From positions 248,001 through 312,000 of the forward strand of contig JARGPJ010000004.1 of NCBI GenBank assembly GCA_029212615.1: a stretch of 64,000 nucleotides of DNA. The letters are read 5' to 3'. The notes under the pieces were generated by a model. The model saw nothing but the letters and a program-made list of their open reading frames with translations. It did not search any database and was not told where the DNA came from. A program made the position numbers and the translations under genes. Numbering within the stretch: the first letter of the stretch is position 1; each line of letters begins with the position of its first letter. Below are positions 16,120 through 28,300 of this stretch, piece after piece. This stretch comes from Verrucomicrobiales bacterium. Lineage in GTDB: Bacteria > Verrucomicrobiota > Verrucomicrobiia > Verrucomicrobiales > DEV007.

Positions 16120-18702
16120 TCACTTTACTTCTTTTTGTCGATACAGAAACGCATCGGAAGTGAGGAGAGAGGCGATGAGGGCATTCATGCTGCCGCCGTT
16201 CTCTTTGTAAGCTTTGTAAGCCTCCTGAAGAACAGGCGCGTCGTTGAGGGTTTCATTGCGGCCCATCCAGAAGCGGAAAGCGTGACGGACGAAGACCTGT
16301 TCGACGCGTTCACTCTCGGCAAGGCGCTGGATCATCTCGATCGCGTCCTCGACGGGTCCATCCAATTCGGGGTCCCCGGAGTCGATAATGGCACCGGCGG
16401 TTTCCACGGGTTTATCAAGTTCCATGGTCCGGAAGAGTCCAGAGTGATTGTACATTTCAAAAGGCAGGCCGAGCGGGTCCATCTTTTCATGACAGGTCCA
16501 ACAGTATTCTTCGCGGGTCACCCGCATTCGTTCACGCAGGGTGTTTTCCGGCTCGTCGGGAAGTTGAGCGTCGACCGTGATCGGCACATCGGGAATGCCT
16601 CCGCCGAGGAGGCGTTCGCGGATCCAGATACCGCGGTGGATGGCATGATTGTCCATCGCATCAGATTGCGAGACGAGCCAGGAGGGGTGAGTCAATATAC
16701 CGAGCCGCTCGCCTTCGGGGACAGTCGTGAGGATTCGTTCCGGTTCCATGGAGCCGGCACCGAAGGAACGACGGCTGACGCGGGCGTAGATTCGTTTTCC
16801 TTTCAGGTCTGCCTGCGCCACGTAGACGTTATCACTGTCTCTTCGCTTTCTGACGGCGGCTTTGATTCTGTTCTTTGTCGTTTCCACGACTCGCTTTTGT
16901 CGAATCAGAGATTTCTGAAGTTTTTCACTTTCGGGATCGGCCTTTGCTTCCGCTTCGATTTCAGCAAGCGTTTCCTCTTCCTTTTTGAGTTGAGCCTGCT
17001 CCTTCAGGGAGGCTTCCTTATCCGCTTTCTTTTTCGCTTCGGTTGCTTTTTCGGTTTCTTCCCTGGTGTGCCGTCTCCCGAAGTAGATGTTGTCACCTTT
17101 GGTTGCCACGAGTTGCTGCGTGGTGAGCAGTTCTCTGAGAACATCTTTGTCTTTCTCGAGGATCAGCTCAATGAGGCGGTCGGTGCTCGCCACTGCGTCG
17201 AACATGGCAAAGTAGTGTCGGTTTCCCCGGTTGGAGACCCCTGTTTCAGCGAGTGCCTTGCTGTCCTTGCAGATGTAGCCGGCAAGGTCGTGATCAAAAT
17301 AGTCGCGGAAGAATCGAAGGATACGAGGTTTGCGAATGCTGTCGTCGTTGAGGAGGCGGGAAACTTCACGTTCGACATCCTCACGGGTTCTCATGCGTCC
17401 TTCGACGATTGCTTTCCGGAGCTCTTCGTCGGGTTGGATGTAGCATAGCGCGTGATTCACCGCTAAACCGAGTTCCCAGTCCTGAAGCATGACACGCCCG
17501 TGTTTGTCGGCTTTGCCGGATTCCACCAGCTCGGGACGAAAAAGGGCATCGCGGTCGAGAAAAATTGCCGAGAGTCCCATGAAGACTCCGTCTTCTTTCC
17601 CGACTTTTGCGATGGAGTCTTTACAGATCCGGAGGTAGTCAGCGGATTCCTCGGTTGAAGGAGGGCGGAAGGTGAGTGCTTTGAAAAGGTAATTCACGGC
17701 GGCAAGGAGTCGCTCATCGGAAACGCCGGGGTCTTTCATCAAGTCATAGACCGGGGTGATTGGTCTGACGACTTTCGTGTTGTAGACAATGGCCGTGGGG
17801 AGCCCCCTGAGATCGCCCGAAGGCATCACTTCGTCATAGGTGGCGGGGTCATCGGTGATTTGTTCGGGATTAGCGATGCTCAGCGGGCCGTAGGCCATGT
17901 AACGGAGAATGTCGGTAGCCATGGCGAGGATCTGGGTCGCTTCGGCGCTGTTGACGGTGTAAAAATCGGGATAGTTTTCTAGCCCGTGTGCCCGGGCTGA
18001 GGAGAGAACCACAGGCACACTCTTCACGGACGTGGCGTAGGCGACGGTTCCTCCCTGCCATCTGATGATTCGATCAGTGCCGAAGTAGAGTTTGCGTTCC
18101 CCACCGTGATTGGTGGGAACGACATCGCCGTGGGTGCGTAGGCCGGGTTTCTTCGGATCAAAAGCAGGTTCGGTGTTAATGAGCTCATTCAATCGTGTGA
18201 TGTGTTCCTGTGGCGTCAGCCGCCAAAGCCGTGCCGGCGAGGATGTCGGGACGAGTTGAATACCTTCGGGCAGGCTGCCGAAGAGGAGGTCATGATCGAT
18301 GAAGTTCGCCTTTTTGGGGTCGAGGTGGGCGTGAAAGCCGCCCTTGTCTTTCATGGTCCGCTGCAATTCGCTCACGATCCAATCGGAGAAGCGAAGCCTT
18401 TCGATCACTTCCGGCTGGTCTTTCTTTTTCGGGGGCATCTCCTGCAGGGCGACCTGCGCCCAGACTGATTTCCAGATCGCGGCGTTGGTCTCATCGACCG
18501 GGCCAAGATCGAGGAGGGAGAGATCGCCTTCAGCGGTGATGTCGTCGTGACATTCGAGGCAATGTTTGTCGATGAAGCCCAGGGCCAGGGTGTCGAAGTC
18601 CCCATGGACCGGCTCGCCGGGTGTGTAGGCTTTATTCTCAGCCCGGGTTGTCCCGAGCATCAAAGATGCCAGTAGCGCGACAGCTATGGTGTATTTGCTC
18701 AC
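16120..18702 (-). CDS. DUF1592/DUF1588-type cytochrome-like secreted protein
   Basis: 860 residues with a signal peptide (about 1-21). A heme-binding motif CLECH near residue 50 is followed by the DUF1587/1592/1595 blocks and, toward the C-terminus, DUF1588/DUF1585 with a second motif [17 protein letters not shown]. This is the large Planctomycetes/Verrucomicrobiota family of unknown function, thought to be a periplasmic redox protein. A Lys/Glu-rich coiled-coil insertion (about residues 545-625) interrupts the middle and is not usual for the family. Its start overlaps the stop of the DUF1552 gene by 4 bp (ATGA), so the two are translationally coupled, as elsewhere in this phylum. Confidence 0.93.
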   Translation of the reverse strand: MSKYTIAVALLASLMLGTTRAENKAYTPGEPVHGDFDTLALGFIDKHCLECHDDITAEGDLSLLDLGPVDETNAAIWKSVWAQVALQEMPPKKKDQPEVIERLRFSDWIVSELQRTMKDKGGFHAHLDPKKANFIDHDLLFGSLPEGIQLVPTSSPARLWRLTPQEHITRLNELINTEPAFDPKKPGLRTHGDVVPTNHGGERKLYFGTDRIIRWQGGTVAYATSVKSVPVVLSSARAHGLENYPDFYTVNSAEATQILAMATDILRYMAYGPLSIANPEQITDDPATYDEVMPSGDLRGLPTAIVYNTKVVRPITPVYDLMKDPGVSDERLLAAVNYLFKALTFRPPSTEESADYLRICKDSIAKVGKEDGVFMGLSAIFLDRDALFRPELVESGKADKHGRVMLQDWELGLAVNHALCYIQPDEELRKAIVEGRMRTREDVEREVSRLLNDDSIRKPRILRFFRDYFDHDLAGYICKDSKALAETGVSNRGNRHYFAMFDAVASTDRLIELILEKDKDVLRELLTTQQLVATKGDNIYFGRRHTREETEKATEAKKKADKEASLKEQAQLKKEEETLAEIEAEAKADPESEKLQKSLIRQKRVVETTKNRIKAAVRKRRDSDNVYVAQADLKGKRIYARVSRRSFGAGSMEPERILTTVPEGERLGILTHPSWLVSQSDAMDNHAIHRGIWIRERLLGGGIPDVPITVDAQLPDEPENTLRERMRVTREEYCWTCHEKMDPLGLPFEMYNHSGLFRTMELDKPVETAGAIIDSGDPELDGPVEDAIEMIQRLAESERVEQVFVRHAFRFWMGRNETLNDAPVLQEAYKAYKENGGSMNALIASLLTSDAFLYRQKEVK

Positions 18703-20018
18703 GCGAGAAGTTCTTTAAGCGGTCCGCTTTCAGAGTCGTACTTGGCCGCCATCTGCTCACTCATATTAAAGCGATCGCACTCGACGCCGGAGGCGCGGAG
18801 GATGGTCGAGTAGAGAGCATTGATGGGGCGTTTGCCATCCAGTTGTGTGAATTGTCCGGTTTTGAATGCTCCGTCATAGTTGCCTAGAAGCACCACAGGC
18901 CAGTTTGCACCGGTGGTGTGCTGCCTGTCGGCATTGTTGCTGGTGTAGACGATCAGGGTGTTGTCCATCATCGTTCCACTGCCTTCGGGCACGCTCTCCA
19001 GTTCCTCCATGAGGCGCACCAGCATCCGACTGTTGTACTGACGAATTTTGATCCAGATGGGATTGTCGGGCTGCACCATGTGACCCAGATTGTGACCTTG
19101 TTCCTCGATGCCCAAACCTTTCCAGGCCCCGAAGATCTCGCCGCGACCGGAGCCAATCGTGAGTACGCTGGTAATGCCGGACTTGAGGGCAGAGATACCG
19201 AGGTCGAGAAGGGCATCGTGCCAGTCGGTTTCGAATTCAGGGCTGGCATAGCGACTGTCCACTTTCGGGGCAAAGTTTTTCAGATGTTCCGAAACGCCGG
19301 CGAGTCGTTCCCGCAATCCGTTGATGTCGTTGAATCCCTGGACGTATTGGTTGTAGCGTTGTTTCTCAGTGGCCGGGAGTGCTTCCCCCTTGGCTCCGGC
19401 GAGTTGTTCGATGCGTTCGAACATGCTTGAGCGGGCTTCGTGTTGATTGCGAATGTCACCCCGGGAAATGCCTCCGTAGAGCATCTCATAGAGGTGATTT
19501 GGATCGGAGTGCATGAAAATCGGCTGACCTGCACCGCTGGCCGAGAGGTTTGCGACGGTTGGTTTGGTCTTCATGTTCTCGATCGAGTCCATTCCGATGC
19601 AAAGATGGGGGAGAAGCGTTTCGGGAAGCACCTTACTCAGTTCGTAGTCAATCGTTGAGGCGCTGGGCGGAACCCCGTCGCTGCCACGGTAGCCGCCGAG
19701 AGCGCCGAAGAAGGCACTGTGGGACGGGCTCGTGTGCATGCCATGCAGTCCATTGATGATATGCATGCGTTCCCGGTATGGGTTCAAGGCCTCCATCGGC
19801 TCGGGTAATGTGACGCCGGCGAGTGACCTGCTGTTTTTCATTCCCGACGGAATGCAGGTCGCCGGATCGAACCCCTGGTTCTGCATAAAGAAGATGACGC
19901 GTTTCGGCGATCCTGCCGGTTTCGCTGCTCCCTGAGCGAAGTCAGGGAGAAAGGAGGAACCCATCGCCGCTCCGAGGCCGGCAGTCATTCCGTGTAGTAA
20001 GCTTCTGCGATCAATCAT
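18699..20018 (-). CDS. DUF1552 family Tat-exported protein
   Basis: 439 residues. The N-terminus [18 protein letters not shown] is a Tat-like signal, and the body matches DUF1552 ([78 protein letters not shown]). These proteins resemble alkaline-phosphatase/sulfatase-superfamily folds but lack a defined activity. They almost always travel with a DUF1592 protein, as here, where the two genes overlap by 4 bp. The pair is exported, and an electron-transfer or polymer-degradation role is a guess. It is preceded by the FecR-LamG gene about 100 bp upstream. Confidence 0.93.
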   Translation of the reverse strand: MIDRRSLLHGMTAGLGAAMGSSFLPDFAQGAAKPAGSPKRVIFFMQNQGFDPATCIPSGMKNSRSLAGVTLPEPMEALNPYRERMHIINGLHGMHTSPSHSAFFGALGGYRGSDGVPPSASTIDYELSKVLPETLLPHLCIGMDSIENMKTKPTVANLSASGAGQPIFMHSDPNHLYEMLYGGISRGDIRNQHEARSSMFERIEQLAGAKGEALPATEKQRYNQYVQGFNDINGLRERLAGVSEHLKNFAPKVDSRYASPEFETDWHDALLDLGISALKSGITSVLTIGSGRGEIFGAWKGLGIEEQGHNLGHMVQPDNPIWIKIRQYNSRMLVRLMEELESVPEGSGTMMDNTLIVYTSNNADRQHTTGANWPVVLLGNYDGAFKTGQFTQLDGKRPINALYSTILRASGVECDRFNMSEQMAAKYDSESGPLKELLA

Positions 20019-20116
20019 GATATCGGGGGATAGAGTTACCTGAGGTAAGTATGCACGAGTTGGGAGGGATTACCCACAGTGGTGCCGGACCTCTTCGCGC
20101 TATGCCGTCACGGCCC

Positions 20117-21679
20117 TTAAGGTTTACCCTTTTCTGAAATTTTACGCACTTCCTGCGCGCTGAGCGCGCGGCCCCACATCCCCAGCTCATCGATAGATCC
20201 ATTGAGGTTTCGAACCGCAAATTCGGCGTCTTTGCGGTAGCGCGGTTCACTCCAGTTTCCAATGGAGGCCGCACCGATGGTAACTTTTTCGGGATGCAGT
20301 TTCTCAGGGATCTGATCGATACTGACGGGATCTCCGTCCACGTAGTGGGTGATGGTGAACGCTTCGCTGTCGTAAACGGTGGCGAGGTGCATCCATTGTC
20401 CGCTTTGCGCAGGGGTCCAGATTGGAGGGGAATGAGCGATATGTTTGTCTTTTCCTTTTCCCGATCGGGTTGCCCGAACGGAGAAGAAAAGTCTCCCGTT
20501 GTTCAGGATCTGCCAGTGAGGTTCATGGAGTTCATGCCCGTCGGTGAGAAAGAGTGAATTGTAGAGGCGGTCGAGACTGTCGATTTTGACCCAACACATC
20601 AGGCTGAGGGATTGATGTTCGCCGGGAATATCAACCCGTACCCGGCTCCCCATGGGGCTGAAGTCGAGAGCTGATTGCGGATTATTCCAGCGTCCCGGTG
20701 TTTGGTTGGCAAGGACGACCGCTCCGACTGTGCCGTTTCCGGAGAGATCCTGCAGCGATTTGCCCCCGCTGTTTGTCGGCTCCATTGCGTAGTAGGCAAA
20801 GAGGGTGGGGTCTTGGAGTAATTTGTCGCGGTAACTTTTCCAGCGTGCGAGGCGGTTTGTTCGCTCGCGATGAAACTCCGCTTCGACATCAGCCATGGAA
20901 ATCGCATCAGTGGGAATCAGCTCAAAGGTGCCGTTGCCCTGCCATTGGAGAGTGTTGCCGGAGGGGACAATTTGTTTCTCCCCTGATCCCGGTGACCATT
21001 CGACGGTGCCATCGATGACATCTATCGCTGTTTGATTTGTCGAGGCTTCAACCGCGAACTCTGACCCGGGATGAATGACGTCCCCTTCAGGAATGGTGAG
21101 ACGAAAATCAATCGGCATGGATGGAAGCCGGACGTGCACAAAGCCGTCCTGCAGGGCAAATTCGGTTTCGCTCAGTAAGGTGAAAGTGGACTTCTCTTTG
21201 ACGACAAGAACGATGCCGTTGAAGAGTTCGATTCGAACCCTCCCCCTGAGGAGTTTGACGGCCCGGTTCGGGATGAGATCTCCCCGGGAAAGGTTGAGGC
21301 CGGTTTCCCATTCGGCTTCTGCAAGGTCTGCGATGACTCCGTATCCGGAGGCGACCGGTTCTTTCTTTGCGGCAGGGGGTTCCGCGATTGTCTTCCATCC
21401 GAGGATTCCAACGAGGAGAGTGAGGGCGCCGATGGCCGCGAGGAGAATCGGGTCGAGCTTGCGGTGGGGAGGGTTCGTCATGACTCCGCCGCTTGAGGTC
21501 GAATCATTGGACGAACGTGCCTCCTCTTGCAGACCGGTATGGAGTTTTAGACGTTCGTAATAAGCTTCACGTGCTTCCGGGCTGACGATGAGCTCTGCTT
21601 CGAGTTTGAGAAAATCTGACTCGGAGATGTTTTGCTCAAGGAGGTCGTCGATGAGACTGTCGTTTTCCTCTTTATTCAT
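20117..21679 (-). CDS. FecR domain protein with LamG/concanavalin-like C-terminus
   Basis: 520 residues from ATG 21679. An N-terminal cytosolic part (acidic, LIDDLLEQNISESDFL) resembles an anti-sigma region. One membrane helix (about 78-100, LLAAIGALTLLVGILGW) follows, then a FecR domain (LLRGRVRIELFNGIVLVVKEK) and a C-terminal LamG-type jelly roll (GSRVRVDIPGEHQSLSLMCWVKID ... SIDELGMWGRALSAQEV, read in parts). It overlaps the stop of the upstream ECF sigma gene by 4 bp (ATGA). The pair is therefore a sigma factor and a membrane-spanning partner that could sense a carbohydrate or polymer outside. This layout is common in Verrucomicrobiota and Planctomycetes. Confidence 0.88.
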   Translation of the reverse strand: MNKEENDSLIDDLLEQNISESDFLKLEAELIVSPEAREAYYERLKLHTGLQEEARSSNDSTSSGGVMTNPPHRKLDPILLAAIGALTLLVGILGWKTIAEPPAAKKEPVASGYGVIADLAEAEWETGLNLSRGDLIPNRAVKLLRGRVRIELFNGIVLVVKEKSTFTLLSETEFALQDGFVHVRLPSMPIDFRLTIPEGDVIHPGSEFAVEASTNQTAIDVIDGTVEWSPGSGEKQIVPSGNTLQWQGNGTFELIPTDAISMADVEAEFHRERTNRLARWKSYRDKLLQDPTLFAYYAMEPTNSGGKSLQDLSGNGTVGAVVLANQTPGRWNNPQSALDFSPMGSRVRVDIPGEHQSLSLMCWVKIDSLDRLYNSLFLTDGHELHEPHWQILNNGRLFFSVRATRSGKGKDKHIAHSPPIWTPAQSGQWMHLATVYDSEAFTITHYVDGDPVSIDQIPEKLHPEKVTIGAASIGNWSEPRYRKDAEFAVRNLNGSIDELGMWGRALSAQEVRKISEKGKP

Positions 21680-22212
21680 GAGGTCTTCCTTTCCATGGCG
21701 ATTTGCCCGCGGACACATTGAGCGAGTCCGGAGCGGAGCCGGTGCAGGGTCACCTTTAATCCGCCAACGCTTCGACCGACGTTGGCGGCATAGTCTTTGA
21801 GTGAGGTGTCTTCAAAGTAGCGATGCTGAATAAGGGCGCGATCGGAGGCTTTGAGTTTGCTGAGACAATGGCGCAGTGCGGCCTGCCTCGCGTCGAGGTC
21901 GCCGGTGTGGGAGACGATTTCATCGGCGATGATTTCCTCCAGTTCGTCGCTGAACTGGAGGCGGGCGTCACGCGCTTCCCTTTTTCGGAAATTGAGCACT
22001 TCGTAGCGGGCGATGCTGAATGCCCAGGCTTTGAAATTGGTACCGAGTTCGAAATCATCGCGTTTGTTCCAGATCGTGATATTCGCCTGCTGGGCGACGT
22101 CGGCGGCTCGTGCTTCTCCGGGGAGAAGCGAAGCAATATAGAAGCGAACCGCTGATTGATGGGAGGTCAACAGCGCAACGAATTCGGCTTCGGGGTCGTT
22201 GGGGTCTGGCAT
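21676..22212 (-). CDS. ECF sigma factor (Verrucomicrobium/Rhodopirellula-type)
   Basis: 178 residues. Region 2 (RFYIASLLPGEARAADVAQQANITIWNKRDDF) and region 4 (LKASDRALIQHRYFEDTSLKDYAANVGRSVGGLKVTLHRLR, read in parts) are complete. The spelling SVGGLKVTLHRLR in the recognition helix is typical of the planctomycete/verrucomicrobial ECF group. It is coupled to the FecR-LamG gene by a 4-bp overlap and heads a likely four-gene operon. It starts 156 bp downstream of the giant NRPS-PKS gene on the same strand; I see no evidence that it regulates that gene. Confidence 0.93.
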   Translation of the reverse strand: MPDPNDPEAEFVALLTSHQSAVRFYIASLLPGEARAADVAQQANITIWNKRDDFELGTNFKAWAFSIARYEVLNFRKREARDARLQFSDELEEIIADEIVSHTGDLDARQAALRHCLSKLKASDRALIQHRYFEDTSLKDYAANVGRSVGGLKVTLHRLRSGLAQCVRGQIAMERKTS

Positions 22213-22368
22213 TGGCTAAAGCAAATGTCGGGAAAGGGCGACAGGTTAGCGTAAAAGCCGGTCATTTTAAAAGGGGTTTCGGAACGTTGCCGCCGCGAGC
22301 CGTCTCGGTGAGAGGGCAAGAGAATGATATTGCGAGGGACGATTCGGCTGAGGAATTGGCCCTCCCCG

Positions 22369-25300
22369 TTAGCTGAGGAGTGCGGTAGTGTTCACCTCTT
22401 CGAAAATAGCGGAACAGGCGGCGCTCAGTTCATCGACATGAGGTTCGTTGAAAATGACCTCGTGGTTTCCTGTGACGGGGAGTGCGGTGAGGTCGTTGAT
22501 GAGTGTCTCCCAGCCCATGGTTTCACTGAATGAATAGCTGCCGTTCCTTTCAGTGGCGTGGAAGAGGTAAGTGGTGCCGTGGTAGGGTGCTGGCTCATAG
22601 TTGTCAATGAGCCGACGATGGGATTCCTGAATCTTGAGGATCCGGAGGTGTTCGGGAAGTTCGAGGACTTCTCCGTGTTCTTTTTTGAGTTCCCGAACAT
22701 GCCCGAGATATTCGAGTTTGCTGCCAATTCCCTTGATGAGATGAGTGCTGAACCGTCTTGCCTGGCGAAGGAGGCGGGTATCGTCGCCGGAGCGCCAATC
22801 ATTGACGAGGCGGCCGCTGAGGCTGTTTTTGAACTCCTGTTCCCGGGCCGGGTTGGGGGTGTCGAAAAGAAGAAGTGTTTCCACAGGAGTGGCGGATGCC
22901 TGCAGTTGAACCGCCATTTCGTAGGCGACGGCTCCCCCGAATGAATAGCCACCGAGGTGGAAAGCCTGATCCGGAAAGCGGTCCTTAATCTGATCCAGAT
23001 AGAGGCTTGCCGTTTCCACCATACTTGTTTCGCAGGGAACGAAATCGGGATCGATAAGAATGGGCGCTTCAATCGTGAAGATGTCACCGCTGAACTCAAG
23101 GCGATCGGCAAAGGCTTTGTAGAAAAGAGTTCCCCCGTCACCGCCATGGACCAGAAAGAGTGGCGGTTCTTCGGGATCTCCCGATTGAATGAGGGTGAGA
23201 AGCCGGGTCTCTTTCTTCGCTCTTGCACGGTCGCCTCGACATTGATCAATGCGGACGCTGAGCGCGGCGACAGTGTTCGATTGAAAGAGTGTTGCGAGGG
23301 GGAGGTCGATATCAAATCGATCCTGAAGGCGGGTGAAGAGCCGGAGTCCGGCGAGGGAGTGGCCGCCGAGGTCGAAAAAGTTATCGGTGCGATTGACGGA
23401 CGGAAGGTGAAGGATTTCGCACCAAAGGTCGCCTACCAGCTTTTCGGTTTCGGTTCGGGGTGGTTCGATGGCCGGTTCGGCTGACTCAGACGGAAGAAGT
23501 GACGGATCGGCCGCTTTATTGGTGAGGGTACGATAGTCGATCTTCCCATTTGCTGTCAGAGGGAAGGAGGTGAGCGGGATAATCCTGTTTGGGATCATGT
23601 AGGCGGGAAGGCGCTCTTTGGCATGCCGCATCACTGAGCCGGCGTCGAGCGATTCCGGCTGATCGGTGAGAAGAAAGGCAGCGAGTTGTTTTTCTTCAGC
23701 GCTTTCCCCGGTGACGACGATCGCAGCATCATTTACTCCCGGATGGGAGCCGAGCACCATTTCGATTTCGCCGGTTTCAATACGAAAGCCCCGTATCTTT
23801 ATCTGATCATCGGCTCGTCCGAGAAATTCGATGCACCCGTCAGCGAGCCATCTTCCGTGGTCTCCACTGTCGTAGAGGCGGGAGCCTGGATCGAATGGAT
23901 TGGGGACGAAGGTTTCGTTAGTGAGGTCACTTTGATTCAGATAGCCCCGGGCGAGTCCGGTGCCTCCGAGAAAGAGCCGGCCCTTCACTCCCTGTGGAAC
24001 CGGATTCATGTGACAGTCGAGCAGGTAGACGGTGGTTCCCTTGATAGGTTTCCCGATCGGCAGTGAGGTCCTCTTGGTGTCTTCCAGGGCGATGGGGTGA
24101 ACTGTTGAAAAGGTCGTGTTCTCAGTTGGTCCGTAGCCGTTGAAGAGTTGGCCGTCGGGAGCAAGCAAGTCGATGGCGATCCGGGCGTGCGTTTTCGAAA
24201 CGATATCTCCCCCCACGAGGAGCTGTTTCAGCGAACGCAGGTCCCCGGGTCTTTCGTCGACCATGAGTTGAAAGAGGCCTGCAGTGAGCCAGAGCGTCGT
24301 GATCTCGAACTGCCTGATGGCACTGCCTAATTCCAGAAGGCTCGGCGTGCCGGGCGGGAGGAGGGCAAGGCGGCCGCCGTTGAGAAGCGATCCCCATAGT
24401 TCCAGGGTTGAAGCATCGAAGGTTACGGGGGATGAGAGGAGGAAACTCTCATCCGGGCCGAAGTGAATATAGTTGGTGTCTTTCACCAATCGAACGACAC
24501 CACGATGTGGGATGAGGGTGCCTTTGGGGCGGCCGGTGGACCCCGAGGTGAAAATGATATAGGCGAGACTTTCCCCGGTGAGATCGACAGGGCGGAAGGT
24601 TTCGGGATCGGCGTCTGAAAATTCCCCGGTGAGGATGACAGGGCAGTTCGGTTCATTGGTCCTGTGATCTGAAATGACGAGATTTGCTTCACTGTCTTCC
24701 AGCATCATGGCGATGCGGGGCGTTGGATAGGCAGGATCGATCGGGACGTAGGCAGCCCCGGCTTTGAGGACACCGAGGAGTGAGATCACGAGATCCATGG
24801 AGCGCTCCATCATGATACCGACGCGGTCCCCCTTTTGAAGGCCGTGGAATTGGAGAAGGGCGGCAGCCCGGTCGGAAGCAATATCCAGTTCTTTGTAGGT
24901 GATCGCAGATTCGCTGTCCTCAATGGCGATGCGTTGAGGATGGTTCCTTACCATTTCGGCGAAAATGGCAGGAATGGAGGAAAGATCATCGGATACTTGA
25001 GCTGCTCCACTCCAGCTTTCGAGGATGAGCTTTTTGTCCGCTGTATTCAGGAGTGAGCGCTGCGAAGTCGGTGTTTCGTGGTGTGTTGCCCCGCCGATCG
25101 TTTTAACCAGTTGTTCAAAATCAGCTGCCCAGCGTTTTACGGTTGAGCGGTCGAGAACGTCCCCGTTGTAGTCGATGTCGAGGCGAAGGCCTTGATCTGA
25201 TTCGACGATGTTCATGAAGAGGGTGTAGTGGACCTTCGCTTTCGGATTTGGTTCGAAGCGGACCTTCAAATCTGTCCACTCGCCGAAGTAGTCCATTCGT

Positions 25301-28300
25301 TCGAGGTTGAAGGCGACTTCGCTGAGGGGCATGCGACGCGGGTCGCGGGCGATTTTGAGATCGCTGATGAGCTCACCGTAGGTGTAGGAGCGATGGTCTG
25401 TTGCCGCGAGAAAGGTGTCTCGATTTCGTTGCAGGAAAGCGGAGAATCCTTCTTCTTTTTCCATGCGGCTGCGAAGAGGAAGAAAGTTCACGCAGTGACC
25501 GATGAGGTTTCCGGTGTTTTCTCCATCGTTCTGCCCGGCTGCGGGAATGCAGTAGACCAGTTCATCCTGTCCACTGAGTCGGTGCAGGAGGAGGGCGAAA
25601 ACGGCAGACAGTGTTCCATAGAGGGTCGCACCCTGTTTAGCGCCGGCGGATTTGATAGCGCGGTAACTTGCTTCGTCGATGAGGTGTTCGACCGTTCCCC
25701 CCTTGAAAGTACGGTCGGCCGGGTAGGGTCGGTCGAGCGGAAGATCGATTGCCGGAGGGAGGGTCTTGTATTGTTCGAGCCAGAATTTCTGCTGGTTCTT
25801 CCAGGTGCCTGATTGGGCAAAACGGGTCTGTTCCCGCGAGTGCTCGGCGTACTGTTTGGGTTCCGCGAAGCGAATCGTATCCTTGCTGTCGGCGACTGCT
25901 TCGTTGTAAAGAGCGGAGAGTTCCTCTGCGATGACGTTGTAGGACCAGCCGTCAACGACGGCGTGGTGAGCCGTCATCACGAGGGTGTTTTTATCGCGGT
26001 CATGGATCAGGCGCATCCGCATGAGAGGGCCCTTTTGAAGATCGAAACTCGTTGATGCTTCTTCGTGGAGAGTCTTTTCGAGATCGGTGGCGTTCGAGAA
26101 GTCGACTTTCATCCCGCGATGAATGCGCATCTCTGTGCCATCTTCTGAAAAAGTGGAGCGGAGGGCATCATGGCGTTCGGTGAGGCGCTCAATCGAAGAA
26201 AGGAGGGCGGCCTCGTTCAGAACTCCTTCGAAGATGAGGGAGGCTGATTCGTTGAAGGCACAAGAAGCTTCGGCACTAAGGGCGGAGGCGACGACGATTT
26301 CCTGCTGTGGCCGGGTCGTCGAAACCTGAAAGGTATCAAGCAACGGAGCGGTCGGAGGTTCTTCCCCGATTGAGAGAAACGGGGTTGGAGATGCTGTCGG
26401 GGAGATGCTGCCGGTGATGGGTTCACTTTCGGGAAAGAAGCCCGCTTCCTGCATTTCCGCGGCAGATTCGCGAAAGGCACTGATGACATGATCGAGATCT
26501 TCGTCCGAATGTGATGCCGTGAGGTAGGAGGGAAAACCTTCTAGGAGAAAGACGCCGCGTTGCCGGAGATGGTAAAAGAGGAGATTGCCATACGGCTGGT
26601 TCTCTCCGACGCGGGCATACATGAGCGAACCCCGATTCGGGAGTTCGTAGGGAAGATGGTGATCTTTGAAGAATTGATCGACGGATCCGGCGAGGCGGTC
26701 TCCCTTCGCGTTGAGTGCCTGCCAGAAGTGCAGCGGTTGCTCTTTAAAGAAGGTGAGCATTGCCTTCAGGCTGGCCATCGCGAGGGGGTGACGAACAAAG
26801 GTTCCGGCAAAGAAGGTGACCGGCTTTTCGGGGAAGGAGTCATCACCATAGCTCCAGTCTCCTCCGTCGAAGGTATCCATGTACTCCGCTTTTCCGGAGA
26901 CGACTCCGACCGGCATGCCGCCGCCGACCACTTTTCCGTAGGTCGCGAGGTCTGCGTCGACGCCGTAGTAGTCCTGTGCCCCGCCCGGTCCAAAACGGAA
27001 GCCGGTGACGACTTCATCGAAAACGAAAAGGGTGCCCGATTGGCGGGTGATTTCCCTGACTTCACGAACGAAGTCACGGGGACGAAATTCGGGACGACGG
27101 CTCTGGACAGGTTCAATGATGACAGCAGCGAGTTCTCCCGCCATTCGGCGAATGATGCTGAGTGACTCCTCCGTCCCGTAGGGCAGGACAATCATGTCTC
27201 CGGCGGCCCGCTTCGGTATTCCCGGAGCAACCGGAAGGGACTTGAATCCGTTCTTTCCATTGACCCCGCGTACCAGGACCTCGTCAAAGTTCCCGTGATA
27301 GTCACGGGCAAAGATGACCACCTTGTCCCGGCCGGTAACGGTTCGAGCGAGGCGCATGGATGCCTGGACGGCTTCTGATCCTGTGCAGACGAAGCTGGTT
27401 CGTTCGTTCCCCGTGACTTCGCAGAAGAGTTCCGCGGCTTCCATGGCGACCCGCTGGTTGGGGCCGACTTCCATGCCGTGGTGGAGTTGTTCTTCGATCG
27501 CTTTGGTGAGGAAGTCGGGTGAATGGCCGAGGAGTCCGGGGCCGAATCCATTGAGGATATCGATGTATTCATTCCCGTCGACGTCGAGAAGGCGCGAGCC
27601 CTTCGATTTTTCTGTCACGATCTGGTAGACCATTTCCTTCCACTCACGGTTGAAGCCCGAAGCGGTGCGTGGATCGGCGTGTGCTTTGCGGTGTTTCTCC
27701 GTGAGGGACTTCGAAGTGGCGGTGCGTTCGGTATAGCGGGCAATGAGATCGTCGAGGTGGCGCCGCTGCTTCGGAGTGAGTTTTGACTGGCGCTTTGTGT
27801 CCAGTTTGAGGGCAGGGGCCGGGATGGGTTCTGCTTTCGGGGTGGCGGCTTCGAGAGGCTGAACCGGTGCGATATTTTCTTTCGGGCGGTGACCGTTTTC
27901 CCGGAGGTGCCCGGCGAGAGCGTCGATCGTTGCGTAAGTGTCGATCAGTTCGCGAAGGGTGATTTTGACCCCGAAGTTTTCCTGCAGCTCACGACCTGCC
28001 TGCGTGAGGAGGAGTGAGTCGAGCCCCAGTTCGAGAAAGGTCGCCCCGGTGGCGATGTCGTTGATTTCAAGACCGGAGAGTTCGCTGAAAATTTCAACGA
28101 GTTCGGTTTTTTCATCGCGCTGAATCGGGGCTGATTCCTGTTCGGAGGATTCAGCGGCACTGGCTTTCTCCGGTGCTGCTTCAATCAGGTCTTCAGGAGG
28201 TTCGACCCAGAAACGTTTCCGTTGAAAGGGATAAGTGGGAAGTGGAATGCGGCGCCGGGGAGCGTCACCGCGTCCTTCGAGGGTTCTCCAGTCGGTCTTC

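Noticed and set aside
16135-17448. Long + strand open frame (437 codons)
   Set aside because: It is antisense to the well-supported DUF1592 gene, with no family match of its own.
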